Assembly (NCBI RefSeq): GCF_036417845.1
Contig: NC_089979.1
Location: 27,283,958 to 27,347,957, forward strand
Direction: 5' to 3'
DNA: 64,000 bases
Origin: Apteryx mantelli
Taxonomy: Eukaryota; Chordata; Aves; Apterygiformes; Apterygidae
Shown here: piece by piece, positions 1 through 27,596 of the stretch
Numbering within the stretch: the stretch's first letter is position 1
Layout of the letters: each line of letters opens with the position of its first letter
Notes under the pieces: model-generated
The model's input: the letters and a program-made list of their open reading frames with translations, nothing else
What the model was told of the DNA's origin: nothing
Databases searched by the model: none
Position numbers and translations under genes: made by a program

Positions 1-1309
1 CCCTGCCATGGAAAGGGCCCCAGGAGCTGAGAATAATGTGCATGAGATTTACTGCAAGTCTTTTTACTTCAGGAGCACTGGACTATAGTAAAGGCACCTC
101 CAAGATCTGCAGGGACTGGTAGCTGCAAATGCAGGAAGACTGAGCTGCTTTGTACAAACATCACCTGCTGCCTCCTGCCCAAGTGTGCTGTGGCTGCGTT
201 TAGGTGACAGGAGCCAGCAGCTGACCTGCGCCACAGAGATAAACATGTCTCTGGAGACGTTTGCCCCTCCCGAGCTGAAATGTGGCTGTCTCCCTCTTAT
301 GGTCTTAAGGTTTTGCTTTTTGTTAGAGGAATCAGAGACTTGCCATAAAATGAGGACAGCTATTGCTGACAACTAGCTCCAGGTAGGGTCTTCAGGATGT
401 CCATGGAAAAATGAATGATTCCAGTTTAACCTAACATTTTAAAGCCCCTCCTTTGTCAGTCTCTGCCAGCTCTTATCCCCTTGCCCTGCTATATGACAAC
501 AGCTTGATGAGGAACAGTCGAAGTTACGCCTGTGCTTGCAGGGATAGATCACCACCACTGGCGTGGGAGGGCAGAGCCGTGCCCACAGCCCCTGACTCTG
601 TGCTGTTGGACTACATCTTCACAGGTGTCTGGTTTTTTAAAAACGCTATTCTGGTGTACTCTAGTGCACAGACATTGTAATAAGCCATGCTCCTGATGTG
701 ACAACTTCTTTGTTTGACTCAGCTGCATATAGTATTTCCCCAATGCATTTGAGTTTTGTGTGGATGTAGTAGCCTGTAGCAGGCAACTAGCAGGAGCAGC
801 AGGTAAAACATCATATCTAGTCTTGGGAGAGGCACTGGTGACGGTTACCTTGCAGCTCTGTGCTTCCTGCAGGCAACGTGCCGTTTCCCGCACATGTACA
901 CATGCGCACACACTGCTAGCCAGGAAGCCTAAGAGAGAAAAGAAAAGTAATGCAGGCTGGCCTCAAAAAACAGGCTTGGGAGTAGCAATAGCTTCAGCCG
1001 TGAGAAAGCAGGGGAAGACTAGATGGGCTCAGTGGTAACCACACGGCAGGACAGCACAGGGAGCGGGGAGGCAGGGAGAGAGGGGCTCAGCATGACCCCA
1101 GTTTCTTTTTCAGTCTCCTGGTAGGGTTATTGCAACAGTATGGATGTGGGCAAATTTTGAAGCCTTTGGTCATTTTGAGCGAGGTCTGGCAGAGGGGGAG
1201 AGGCTTCGCAGGCATTGCGTCCCCCACAGGCTCAGGAAAAACAGAGGGGCTGGGGGCAAGCAGAGACCCTCCCTTAGTGCCCCTGGTGAGGAGGAAAGCG
1301 CTGCAGGAG
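1..1309. other. intergenic sequence, no gene recognised
   Basis: Both strands were read. Open frames here are short, overlap in several frames and show no domain, splice pattern or family resemblance that I recognise. No repeat family is obvious. In human the next gene on this side of RRM2B is NCALD (recalled synteny), but no neurocalcin-like EF-hand coding sequence is visible. Confidence 0.6.
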
Positions 1310-1640
1310 CTCAACTCACATCGAGAGCGAAAGGCCACCCCGGCCGGGGAATCCCCACGTGGGCTCCCCGGCGCCCAGCACGGCTGCGGCCCCTCCAGTC
1401 TCATCCCACTAAAAGCCAAACGGGCCGCGACACACCAAGCCCCGGGCAGCCAGGCTCTGCTGGCTCCACGGCTCACGCAGCACCGGGTTGATCACGCCGA
1501 GGCCTCGGTGTCTCCCTTGCTGGCGGCTCCCGCAGCACCGGCGCAGGGGCGAGGAGGGCGGCGCAGCAGCTTGGTGCCGACCCGCACGAGGATCGCTCCC
1601 CAGCACCCGCTCAGCAGGCGCCACGTGTGTGCAGGTAACA
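1310..1640. promoter_or_regulatory. CpG-rich patch without a recognised gene
   Basis: This stretch is visibly rich in CG dinucleotides and G+C compared with its flanks, with blocks such as CCGGCCGGGG, GGCGCCCAGC and GGGCGGCGCAGC. It carries overlapping open frames on both strands, as expected in GC-rich DNA where stop codons are rare; none resembles a known protein. It could be an orphan CpG island (enhancer, or promoter of a non-coding RNA) or just a GC-rich avian segment. I see the composition; the role is inference. Confidence 0.35.
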
Positions 1641-4600
1641 CCTTGTTGGCGTTTTGAAGGTGGCTCCAAACACAGGAGACTTCCTTGCTTTTCCCACAAA
1701 CTGTGCTTGGTTCAGGGGAGCTGGGAAAATATTTTAGGCCCTAGCTCATGCTCAGATTACCCAAAAAATTAAGCAGGCTGGACCAGCTACAGGAACGCAA
1801 CCACAGGAAGTGGGATCTAATAACAGAGGAGTCTTGCGAAATGAACCAAGGAATGCTTTTTCTGAGGTATTCATCTAAAACGTGGCACATACATTAATGA
1901 ACATCTGTAAGACATAGTAAATGCAAAGCCCGTCCACAAACAGTCCCATTACTCTGCTGAGTGATGAGTAAACAGGAGAGTGACTATCACCAAGAATGAA
2001 ACATCTCTGCAAGGACTTAATCATAACACACATTTCTGAAGCAGGCAATTACACATATTGTGAATGAAGTCATTCAGTTAACACACTCATGGCTCCACTC
2101 AGCCTAATAGGCTGTAAGTTAACTCTATCTCCCTTTAACTTCAAGGGAAAAAAATGAATAATTGATAGGTAAGTCTCTTCTCATGTGGCAGAAGCATTCT
2201 CTGTTGGAGCTCAAAACCAGCATTCCCTTTTATTGTCCGTTCTGCTGCAGACTCCTGGAAGTGGTGGAAGATCATTGCAGCAGGTGCTGCATTTTCCTTC
2301 GTTTTCCCTTTCCGTCCTCAATGACGGGCAGGGCCTCCGAAGCAGCCGAGCGAAGCAGAGCCGCAGAACTGCCGCAAAGGCGTTCGCTGATGGTGACGGC
2401 AGGAGCTGCTGGGCTGGGCCAGGCCGGGCCGGGGCACCCTGGGACCCCGCAGCCCGCTGGGCTCCCCACTGCCCACTGGCCTGGGGATCCCCAGGACCCC
2501 CCAGGGGCCAGCAGTGACGCTCATAAATGCCACACTTGCGGCTCCCGACCCAGGCCAGGCTGCAGCGCTGCCTGCACATCAGGCTAGCAGAGAAACACGG
2601 GTTTGCTTCCTCCTGGTCAACTCTGCAGCCAAGGTCTGAACAGCTTTTACTCACTAATCTGGCTTGAATACATTAATGTAAACTCTTCGCCATAGCTAAC
2701 TAGACAGAAGAAATTCCCCAGCTGAGATGCATTTCACAGAAAATCCCCCCACGTTCCTGGAGCCTCATTCAAAGCCCATCTTCCCGTAAGGCCCTTGCAA
2801 CCTAGATTTCCTCTTATCTGCAGGCAGGAGGGATTCGCTCCAACCCCTTTTGCTGGTGGAGCCGTTCCCGGTTCCCAGCAGAGCCATTCCCCTCGGCTCA
2901 TGGAGCTGCTGGCTCCCCGTCGCGCGAGCAGCGCCAGGGCAGGAGCAGCAGTGCTGGCACGGAGGGGCACTGCCTCCAGGGCAGGAGGAAAGGAGGGTGG
3001 ATCGGACCTGCTTGGGTGCCTCTGCGAAATCCTGCTGTGCAAAGCAGAGCTGAGGAGCTCAAGGGAGAGGCAGGAGCTTGGGAAGCTTCCATGCGTAAGG
3101 TGGCTCCGGAGATGCTGTTGCTGTGCCCAGAGCCGGCCCAGCTCTGGAAGAGCTGCCCCACTGACGGTCGCCCTCCGGAGAGGGAAACCTCAAGCCCTGC
3201 TTGTGCTGCCAGGATCGGGGCCCTTCAAAGCCAGGTTATACTTCTTCATCTGGGAAAAGTTAACCCAGTAGTAAACAAACTGCAAAGTCCTATAGAAATG
3301 CTTTTACGTGCTGCAGATAAAATAATAAAATGCTCAGTTTAGTAAAGAATCATATTTTTTCCAAAGTTGTAAATTATCTCAGAGACAGGATTTAAAGGCC
3401 TACAGCAGAGTTAAAGCTTGGAGAATATCTATCATTGCCTGTAATGCCATAGGACAGGTTCCTTTGGGGCAGCTGGCCAGAAACCCAGGTCTGAGGTGCC
3501 TCAGCAGAGTCATCTGCAGCCTCTCAGAGCCTGAGCAGTGCGTGTGCGTCTGTGCGTGCATACATATGCACACCTCAACATGCCTCCCCTTGACAAGATG
3601 CTCTTTACCATAATAACCTGACCCGCCGGCTCTCCCGAGTGACAGGTCAGCGCTGCGTTACCCCAGTGAGTGCCCTCGACTGCGGTCCTGTTACTTTGGC
3701 AGAGGAGCCCAGATGACTGACTGCATCCCTTGGCCGCTCCAGTCACAGGCACCAGCAGTCCCCGGCTGTGCCTGGTGCTCCCACTGTGCAACGCCAAAAC
3801 CAACGAGCTTGCATGTAACTGGGGGGAGAAAACACTAAATCTGGTTTTATGTTTTCCTGGATAGCAGAAGAGCAAAGAAGAGCATGGGAGCAAAATAACC
3901 AGAATCAGAGCAACCGAGCCCTGGACATTTAAGTAGGCTTCAGAGGCCTTGCATGTTGCCCAGGTGTGACGGGGGTGATGCCCCCTAGCACGCCCCATCC
4001 CACCTGCTCCCCTCAGTCAATTCCACTTCTTTCAGCTGGGAATGTAGGTGCTGGTACTGCAGGCTGGAGAGAAAAAACGTCCAGAGCTCTCCTGACTGAC
4101 ATTATCCTGTGAAACGCAGCAGAAACTGAGATCTGGAACCTGCAGCCTGGCTGAGCTGAGCATCTGTGAACAAGCGCTGTGCAAGAAGAGCTGGGCGGAG
4201 GTGCCATAAACGGCTTTTCTGGAGGTGCTTTACTGCTTTCTCAGCTAACCTAGGCTTGTCTGCAAGCACTGGCCCTGCTTCAGGGAACGAGGACATCTTC
4301 CAGTTGAGAGGTGTTGTGTTTCAGATCAGAGTTCATTTCTTCTATTATTCCTATTATTAATCAATATTTATGCTGTCCACCATTGCGTGGAGTCCCTCAG
4401 AGTCAGGGTGATGGTGCCATTGGGAAAGCAAGTGCAGGACATGAACAACTGCCCAAGTCTCTCTGCAATGTGATCAAGTCAACAGGCAGTGAACTGGCTG
4501 CTGCTCCCACTGTCATCAACGCATCTTTTGCCTTTCAGACTCATCCTACCCACAGGCATGTCCCTGCTGCTCAGGAACACCTAACCCTTCCCTGGGCCTT

Positions 4601-7600
4601 GCCTACTCACAAGCTTGGGGCGCAGAAGAGCCAGGGATGACGGACAGCCCCAAGAGATGTCCTCAAAGTCCTTTCCTGGAGAGCCCCAATGCATGTAGGG
4701 TGACATGGCTCTGCCCAGCATTTTGTACATTGCAGCTCAGTTGTGCTGCAGACTGCCATTACTCAGCCTGCCACAGCACCTTTCCTGGAGAAGGGCACAA
4801 GACCCTTGCGCTGGGACGTCCCCACAGGCACCTACACTTGACCCTCCATGCCTCTCATCAAGACACACTTTGCTCTGGCTTGGAGCAGGACCTCAGTTAA
4901 TCCCGTACTCATGTTCTGAGCCAACCAAAGCCCACACCACCTTTCCATCACTCCTGTCAATCATCCAAAACGCTACCAAAGGAAGTGAATTAATGAAGAA
5001 CCAGAAGTTTCGCTTCCTTGATTGTACCCCATCTTCCAGGAGACAGCTGACATACAACCTCAGTCTTCACTGAATTAATTGTTCAAAACTGACTATGCAA
5101 GTAGCCAAACGGTCCAAACTCTGAAATCCCCCAGGCACAGGCCAGCAGAGGCTACCACCATGAGCACGTGACAGGTGCTGCACAGGCCGTTTGGTAACAG
5201 ATCCCCTATGAAGTGGAGAGATTAAACAACCTTCTGCATTTTAATTACTGGTTAACACATCTTTCATTTCCTTGTAAAACAACTTGAATTTGATCTGTTT
5301 TGAAATGCATCCTTGTTTGACACTGTGCGTCGCAGGGAAGGTGTTGGACAGAACAAAATTTGGAGCTGTGCTAAGAAACTTTCTTGGGCAGCCAAAGTTT
5401 CTGAATGGCTGAATTTCAAGTTAGCTTGCAGTGCCAGAGGCGTTCATCAAATGAGTAAAAACTATTTGCACATTAAGACTTGTTCTTAACACTTTTCCTG
5501 GCTCTGCCAACTGACAAGAAAAAAAACACACATCAACTATTCTGCTGTTTGCCCAGGCTGCAGTGTGATTTTGGAAGTTTCCTCTCTAAAAGGAATGACT
5601 TATGGAAACTCTGAGACAGGACCTTGCTAGCAGAGGAAAAGTCCCTGAAACTGCTCCAGCCACACCAGTGTGCAGACTGCTCCAGCCCAGACTGGGACTA
5701 GCACACATGGGGCTTGCCAGCATCTGCCCACGGTTTGTCAGTCTCGCTGCTGCACCGCAGATCTTGCATCTGATGCCACTTCCCGCGTGCTTCAAGGCAA
5801 GGCTTCCTGGAAGGCAGCTTATCAGGAGCTTAGTCCAAACAAGGCAGGACGTCAGCGTGAGCCACAGCTGAACGGTCACTGTATCACCACACCGACCGTT
5901 GCACTGAGCAGGCCAAAAAGCAGCCTCCCAGAGCTCTTGGCCATATCCCAGCAGCTTCCTTCTCTGAGTGGCCAGGGAGCAGGAGGTGTTGCATGGCATT
6001 TAGGAGGGGCTTTTAGGAACAGGTTTTGAGCAGGTCACCTAACAACCCATCTAGCAATCAGCACTGTGCACACCAAAGACTTTTTTTGACATTCACTGGG
6101 CACCAGAGGGACAGGAGCAAGAGCTGGTCCCCACTGGTGAAACCCTGGAAGCATCCAAAGTATCTTCTTTCTATCAATCTGCTAATCCTAGTATTGGTGA
6201 TTACCTCCTCATGCCTTTGCAGCGAGAGGCATTCGCAAAAGGATCCCACGCCGTCTGTAGCAATACCGACCACCCTGCATCGCCCGACACATGGGGCCCA
6301 AGGGCGGCCCGCCTGCCGTGGCAGGACCGTGCTTGGTTCCTGTCCCTCGGTGACGAGCTGCTCCGTGCAGCACCCTGCAGCTGCTCTGCCCCTCTCACTA
6401 AGAGCCCGACACAGCCACTTACGGAAGCGGCACTGCGCCCTTCAGAAAGGGGGAAATAGCTGTGCAGCATCCCAGCACCTGCACCGGCCCCAGGGGTGAG
6501 TGCAGCTCCTCCAGGCTGGCATGCAGACACCCAGCAATGCTCGGGTGCTTCACACTGCAACGCGTTTCATCAGCGCTCACCCTCAACCAGCTTCAGGTTG
6601 TGTCAGCGCCACGGTGAGGAGGACCCTGTCACCCGGGCACTGAGCAGGGAGCCTGTAAGCCGCTGTCCTTGCCCTACAGAGATACCTTTTAAAAGGTAAG
6701 ACCAACAGAGAGCAAAGAAAAAGGGATTCCTCCTCCCCAGGTCAGGGCGATCCATAAACGTGACTTTGCTTCCACAAAGGACTAAATATCCATGGTGTAA
6801 AGCATGGCCAGTGACTTACCCCACACCTGCATGGTGTGGGCTGTCCTCAGCGCTATCAAACACAGTACTGCCATTAGAGCAGCTACCCGGGGCCATTTCC
6901 AGAGTAACATTAACCAAACTATACAGTACGGCAAAAAAAGAGATTGACAATAAAGATTTGTCCACGCGAATTTGCCAGCAGCTATTCTGGAGCCAATGCC
7001 ATGATGAATGGTACATGCAAAGAAACAGCAGCCCCTATGGGGGATACGGTTCCTGGGTAAGCTGCTGAAGCGGATTTGAGAGGAACAAGGATCCACAGAG
7101 AGCGAGCCTCTGGACAGCCAGGCTTTGCAAGCAGCAGTGATATTGGCTCCCGCTTTCCCTTCCGCGCTGCTGCTTCTCATATGAATCCTGCGCCTGTCAC
7201 TCACAAATCCTCTTTTATTTCATTGGAAAGGTCAAAGCTGCAACAGGGAATTCCTGAATCTGTCTCTGTGGCAGCTGTGCAAACGCGTCCTACAAACTGA
7301 GCTGGCCGTGGACTTTTCTTTAATTTTTGATAGTCCCTCTACAGCTGTAGGACCCGACAGAGCTGCCTCTCCATGCGTGCGTGGGAAGCTGAGCTGGGAC
7401 TTGCTTTCCATCACCCACCCAATGCCTGAAGCTACTGCTCTCAGAAACAGGTATGTGCACTCTGTGCAGGACAAACAGAGCCAGGATTTGCCTGTGTTTT
7501 AAGCTGTTAAGTTAACATTGCGCTGATCATTTCTCCCTTCCGTTCCAGGGAGAGGGTTTGATAAAAGATGGCATTCATAGTCTTCTTCCCTCAACTCTTC

Positions 7601-9919
7601 TTTTTTGTGTACTGTGCTTTTATAATTGTATATATTGCTATACATTTTATATGTGCATGTGTCTATCTCTGCACAGCTCAGTGCAGATAGCAGTCCTCCC
7701 AGTCACACAAACATCCTCCTGGCAAACACACGCTTCGCTACTTTTTTAATATTAACATATGACTGTTGGGTGACTGTTTCTCTCCCAGAAGGAGCTCTGG
7801 GGAACCAGGTGGTTGAGACAGGAATATTTGCTGACTCAAGGGCTCCACCAGGAGGGAAACCAGCCCCGCTCAGCCGCTCGGCCGTGCAGGGCTGGAGGGA
7901 GACGCTCTGCTCGCAAGCGGTGGGAGGCTGGGGGGTGCCTGGCAGGGGGGCCAGAGAGGCAGTTTAATAACATTCAGAGACGAAGAAGAAAAACGCGGCA
8001 GGATCAGATTCGTGCACTATCAGCTGCTGGGGTACAGCTGCAGTTCAAAGTGTGCTGCCATGCACCGCACATCTTAACCCACTGTAAAAAATCCCACCAA
8101 TCCAGCAATACAAACTAGGGGCTGTCAAGAAGAGTTTACCGAAAGCTTCCTAATTGCTGTGTCTTCTGCTTTCTTTTCTTTCCCGGCAAGAGCCAGGGCC
8201 AGTTGCTGCCTCTCTGAGCACCGTGTCCTTGCATGTGGCGGGCAGCTGAGCAGAGGGCAGGGCTGGATGCAGAGCGTGCCCTCAGCTTTTATTCAGTGCT
8301 TGTGGCTGATGCTCATCAGTATCAGCTTTGCTAAGACCCAAATTTCTCCGCTGGAATGAAAATAGTGGGAGCTACAAGGGCAGGTTTGGATTTAGTCTCC
8401 TGGCTCAAGACTTGCATGGTACAAACAGCAGCACCCAAACCCGCCACCCTCAGCTCCCTTCACAAAACCCAGAGAAGAGTGTCTGCTTGTCTGCCCACTG
8501 CGCACAGGTTCTTCAGGATGAGGCGAACCCTTGCAGAAGCACCTCCTTTCTCCTGCTATAGCAGGGATCTGTACTGTGAGCTCAGACATAAGCATCCACG
8601 TCCCATCCAAAGCACTCGCCGCCTGGAGCTGAGCCCGCACAAAGATGGGACACGTCACAGCGTGTGCCCCGCACCCGGCACTTTTTGCAAGCGTAGCAGC
8701 CACTGTGTAAGATACACAGAGCCAAACCCAGGTAGCATGAAATAGGTGCCTTCAGGCCTGCCAGCCTCGACAGTGCTCTCTGGGTGACACCTGCTTTCTG
8801 CCCCAGAGCTTAGCTGTAAAGGTATTTGTCCCTGCCAAGAGCTGAGCAGCTCTAGATGCATAAAGCAGCAGAGCAGAAGTACACAGGCTCAGAGAGGCCT
8901 TTCTGCAACTTGTACTGAGGCGATTTAGGAATTCATGCTCCTTTACGGGCTGCTTTTCCAGTTGCTGCAGCTCACAGGCTAGCACGTTAGCCTATCCTGC
9001 AGGTGATCTCCCTTCTTACCCCACCCAGGGCGGCCACAGCCGAGGAGCAGATGCCCAGCCCTGGGGGCTGAGCCACCCACTGCTGCGCACTGATGCACCA
9101 AGGGCACCCAGCCCCACAGCTGGCACCCTCGGAGAGGGAAACGCTTGCAGGGAGGTTATGCAAGTGCCGGGGAAGACAGCAGTCCAGGCAGGCCCCACAG
9201 AAAGGAGCTGGTTTGGGGCACACAGCAATACCTCAGGGGGACTGGAGGATGCTGCACAACTCTGCTGCCAGCCCACGTGCCAAGAGGAATGGCTCAGGTG
9301 CCACAAAGGCTATTTAACCTGCCCCTCCATCATGGGATGGAGTCTGCAGCTTCCCTCGGGCACCTCTCACATCTGACAAGGGGCCACACTAGCATTTCCT
9401 CTCACGTCTCCTATGGGTTAGTGAGGTCCCTGCACAGGAGTGGCTGCTTTTACACGCTTTTTTATGCTACCTGCCAAGTTCACCCTGCCAGCTCCCACAG
9501 GCACCTTCAGCCTGCACCCCAGCAGGTCTCCGCAGGCCCCAGCAGACAGGAGCTGCCCCAGGGCCTCGCTGTGCCCAGCCTCTGCCAGTAGTCAGGAAAG
9601 GCTTGTGGCGGGGCTGTGGGCATGAGGTAGCCCTCATACATACCAATTTACAGCTCCTGGCCTCCTAGAAAAGATCACAACTTCAGCCATCTCTGTCACA
9701 GAAAACAAGGACACTTTAACCCCAAATAACAAGCTTTCCAGGCCACTAACCAGGGCAAGGAGTACCAGCACAACCAGGAGAGGTGAAGGGGTAGCTCCTC
9801 TCCAGTCCCAGCTACTCAACAGCACCCAGTGACACTACAGCTCTGGGGTGTTTCTTCTTTGAATCCAAAGGGCCTCCCCCAAGAGTTTCTCCTTGACCCA
9901 GAAAATTCTAAAGCAAAAT
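1641..9919. other. intergenic sequence downstream of RRM2B
   Basis: About 8 kb of moderately GC-rich DNA beyond the 3' end of RRM2B. Open frames of 60-150 codons occur on both strands but overlap one another and carry no recognisable domain. A moderately GC-rich block lies near 2.33-2.6 kb. I recognise no tRNA, other RNA gene or complete mobile element here. Confidence 0.55.
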
Positions 9920-10071
9920 TTTATTTCAGTTCCCAACTGCAAACCCCATTCCCCAGAAGAAGAAACATCAAGTGGAGAGCACAAGTGGAGTGCAAGACAG
10001 TGTGGAGCACAAGGACCTTTCTCCCACAACCCAAAAGCTATAAACACCAAGCTACTCTGGCATGGCCTAAT

Positions 10072-12274
10072 TTTATTTTAGATTCCACAATAAAGCACAG
10101 AACTAGCAAACAAAGGTATTTTCCTCTCCATGTTCAAGTTTTATTGAAACTATATAAATATTTTAAACACAAATAGGGGAATGGGGTTGTAACCACACTT
10201 TGGTATCTCATACACATTTAGAGAACCTGAGCACATTCAAATATGAAACTTTTACATATTTTGCATACTTTCATCTTAAGTCGCAACACAAAAAAATGCT
10301 TTTAGAGACTATAAACAGGTTCCATTTCTCCAACAGACCCGTTTACAACATTTTTATTTCTCCCATATCAACACAGTATTTGCAAAAGGCGCTGGGTTGT
10401 CTCTCTGGAGTCTGTAGTTCTTTTGCAACTGCAGGATGTTATTGAGTGACGCCAGTTCCAGCTTTTTCTTGTATCCTTCAGGTCCCCCTTTGCCTCCTAA
10501 GTACTTTATGGCAACTGAGGCAGGCTGTTCTCTAAAAAAAGAGCTGCCCTGTTTTCATGCTCATTAAGAAATCATGATCTTTTGCTGAGACCAAACAAAA
10601 AGCAAGGACCAGTTTTGCTGCTTATTTTTACCCCAGGGACAACTGTTCACTAGGAACCATGCTAATGCGATGGACCTATTTGATGAAATTCAGACAGCCT
10701 GGGCCATGGCTCATCTGAGCTGGCAAGGAAATATGACTTGTATCATCCCATCACAGATAATCCTGAACTGCCAGCTCATTTTATGCCAGGCAGACTGAAA
10801 GCAGCACAAGATGTTTGGAACAAAAGGAAAGTCACTTAATAAAAGCTCTACATGAAGTGCTGGATATTATGAAAAAATGCTTGGCTTAATAAAGCAGAAC
10901 CCCTTGTCTAGCTCATGTACACTTTTTTCACCTTTTTCGGGGGGGGGGGAAGTGAGCATATCTAATTGCAAATAATCCACCTACAAGTGAGTACTATCTT
11001 TTTCATCCCAAGTATCACTACAGCGTATTAGCCATTCTTCAGCTGCTTCATTCTCTGTGTGTGTTATCAGGAAATTAAAAAAGTTTTCAAGCACTGGAAC
11101 ACACCGAAAACCATACAGCAGTCATCTGTAAAATGCTGATAATCCATACTCCTTTGAGATTTGTTTTTAAAAGGGTTTAACACCTTACACCAAAAGCTCT
11201 TCTGCGACATTTCAATGGTTCACATTAAACATGCAATTCTGAAAGTACCTCAATACATTATGGGGTTTTCTTACAGCTCAGGTTGTATGCTTGTAGTACC
11301 TCAAGAGATAATCCCCGGGAATGATATGCCTTCTTACACCATCAAGGCTCAGGTGAAACTGAGAAGGGGAGAATATCAAATCACCCAGCACAATGGGGAG
11401 AGCAAAGCCAACACCCGGAGCCGGCTGTTCCAGTTTCCGATGCTGACTGCAACTTAGCCCAGCCACAGGCTGCTTAATAAGGCACTTGTTAAGAGAAGCA
11501 GGGAAAAGCAGGCTGCGCAAGTGAAACTATAGGATGTGGTTTTTCTCCGTTATTTACAGGCTTGCCTTTCCAAGGGCCATTCAAGGTACACTGACCTGCT
11601 TAATAACAGCTGTAAATCAAATATGAATGATTTTTGTCTTAAACTTCTACCAGTAGGGATCAGGTTGGCAATCAGAGTGAAAACTGCTTCAGACAGAACC
11701 CAGTTTAATGGGGATATCAAATTGTATCCTTGGGCTTAATAAGATTTTATAGCTCATAGCCTATTAACATCTTTCCACATTCACTTATTACTCTTTCTGC
11801 AGCAGGACAAAAGGGAAAAGTATTTACTCTAGGTTAAATCTATAAACATGAAAATACAAACCACGAAAATAATTTATAGCAACATATATACATAGAGTGA
11901 TATCTCATCTGGTTTTCAGATTAAAATACCATAATATGAGGCAAATACATAGCTTGCTTTCTTAAAACACTAATGTAGTCTTAAAAAAGTAGTAGTAGCC
12001 AGGTCATTTTCTAAAGACAGCAATCACAGCAGATGTATCAAGGGAATCTTAAAAAGGCCATCCTTTTAAAAAGTCATATAAATTTTTAAAAAATGACCTT
12101 TTTTTTTTTTTTTTAAATGACACAGAGCAAAATGTGTTTACTCTGCAGAGAAAGACCATGAAAAACCAGGGGAAAAATCCCAGTAGACTAATTCCAGGAG
12201 AGGAAGTAGAGACAACTTCACAGCAGAAAATAAGATGGGGAAAGGGAAACTGTCGCCCTTTCTTTGTCAAGGTA
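10072..12274 (-). other. RRM2B: RRM2B 3' untranslated region (approximate)
   Basis: AT-rich non-coding DNA directly follows the RRM2B stop codon. AATAAA hexamers on the minus strand (TTTATT on the given strand) lie at 10353-10358, 10140-10145, 10072-10077 and 9920-9925, so the transcript probably ends between about 9.9 and 10.35 kb, giving a 3' UTR near 2 kb. The exact cleavage site cannot be fixed from sequence alone. The stretch contains a C/G run near 10,940 and an A/T run near 12,100 but no recognised gene. Confidence 0.55.

Positions 12275-27596
<15,322 letters not shown>

Noticed and set aside
1130-1657. 175-codon plus-strand open frame
   Set aside because: It overlaps other open frames on both strands in a GC-rich patch, shows no domain or splice signals, and is best explained by base composition.
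2162-3342. Cluster of overlapping 70-160 codon frames on both strands
   Set aside because: They occupy several frames at once in GC-rich DNA and none resembles a known protein.
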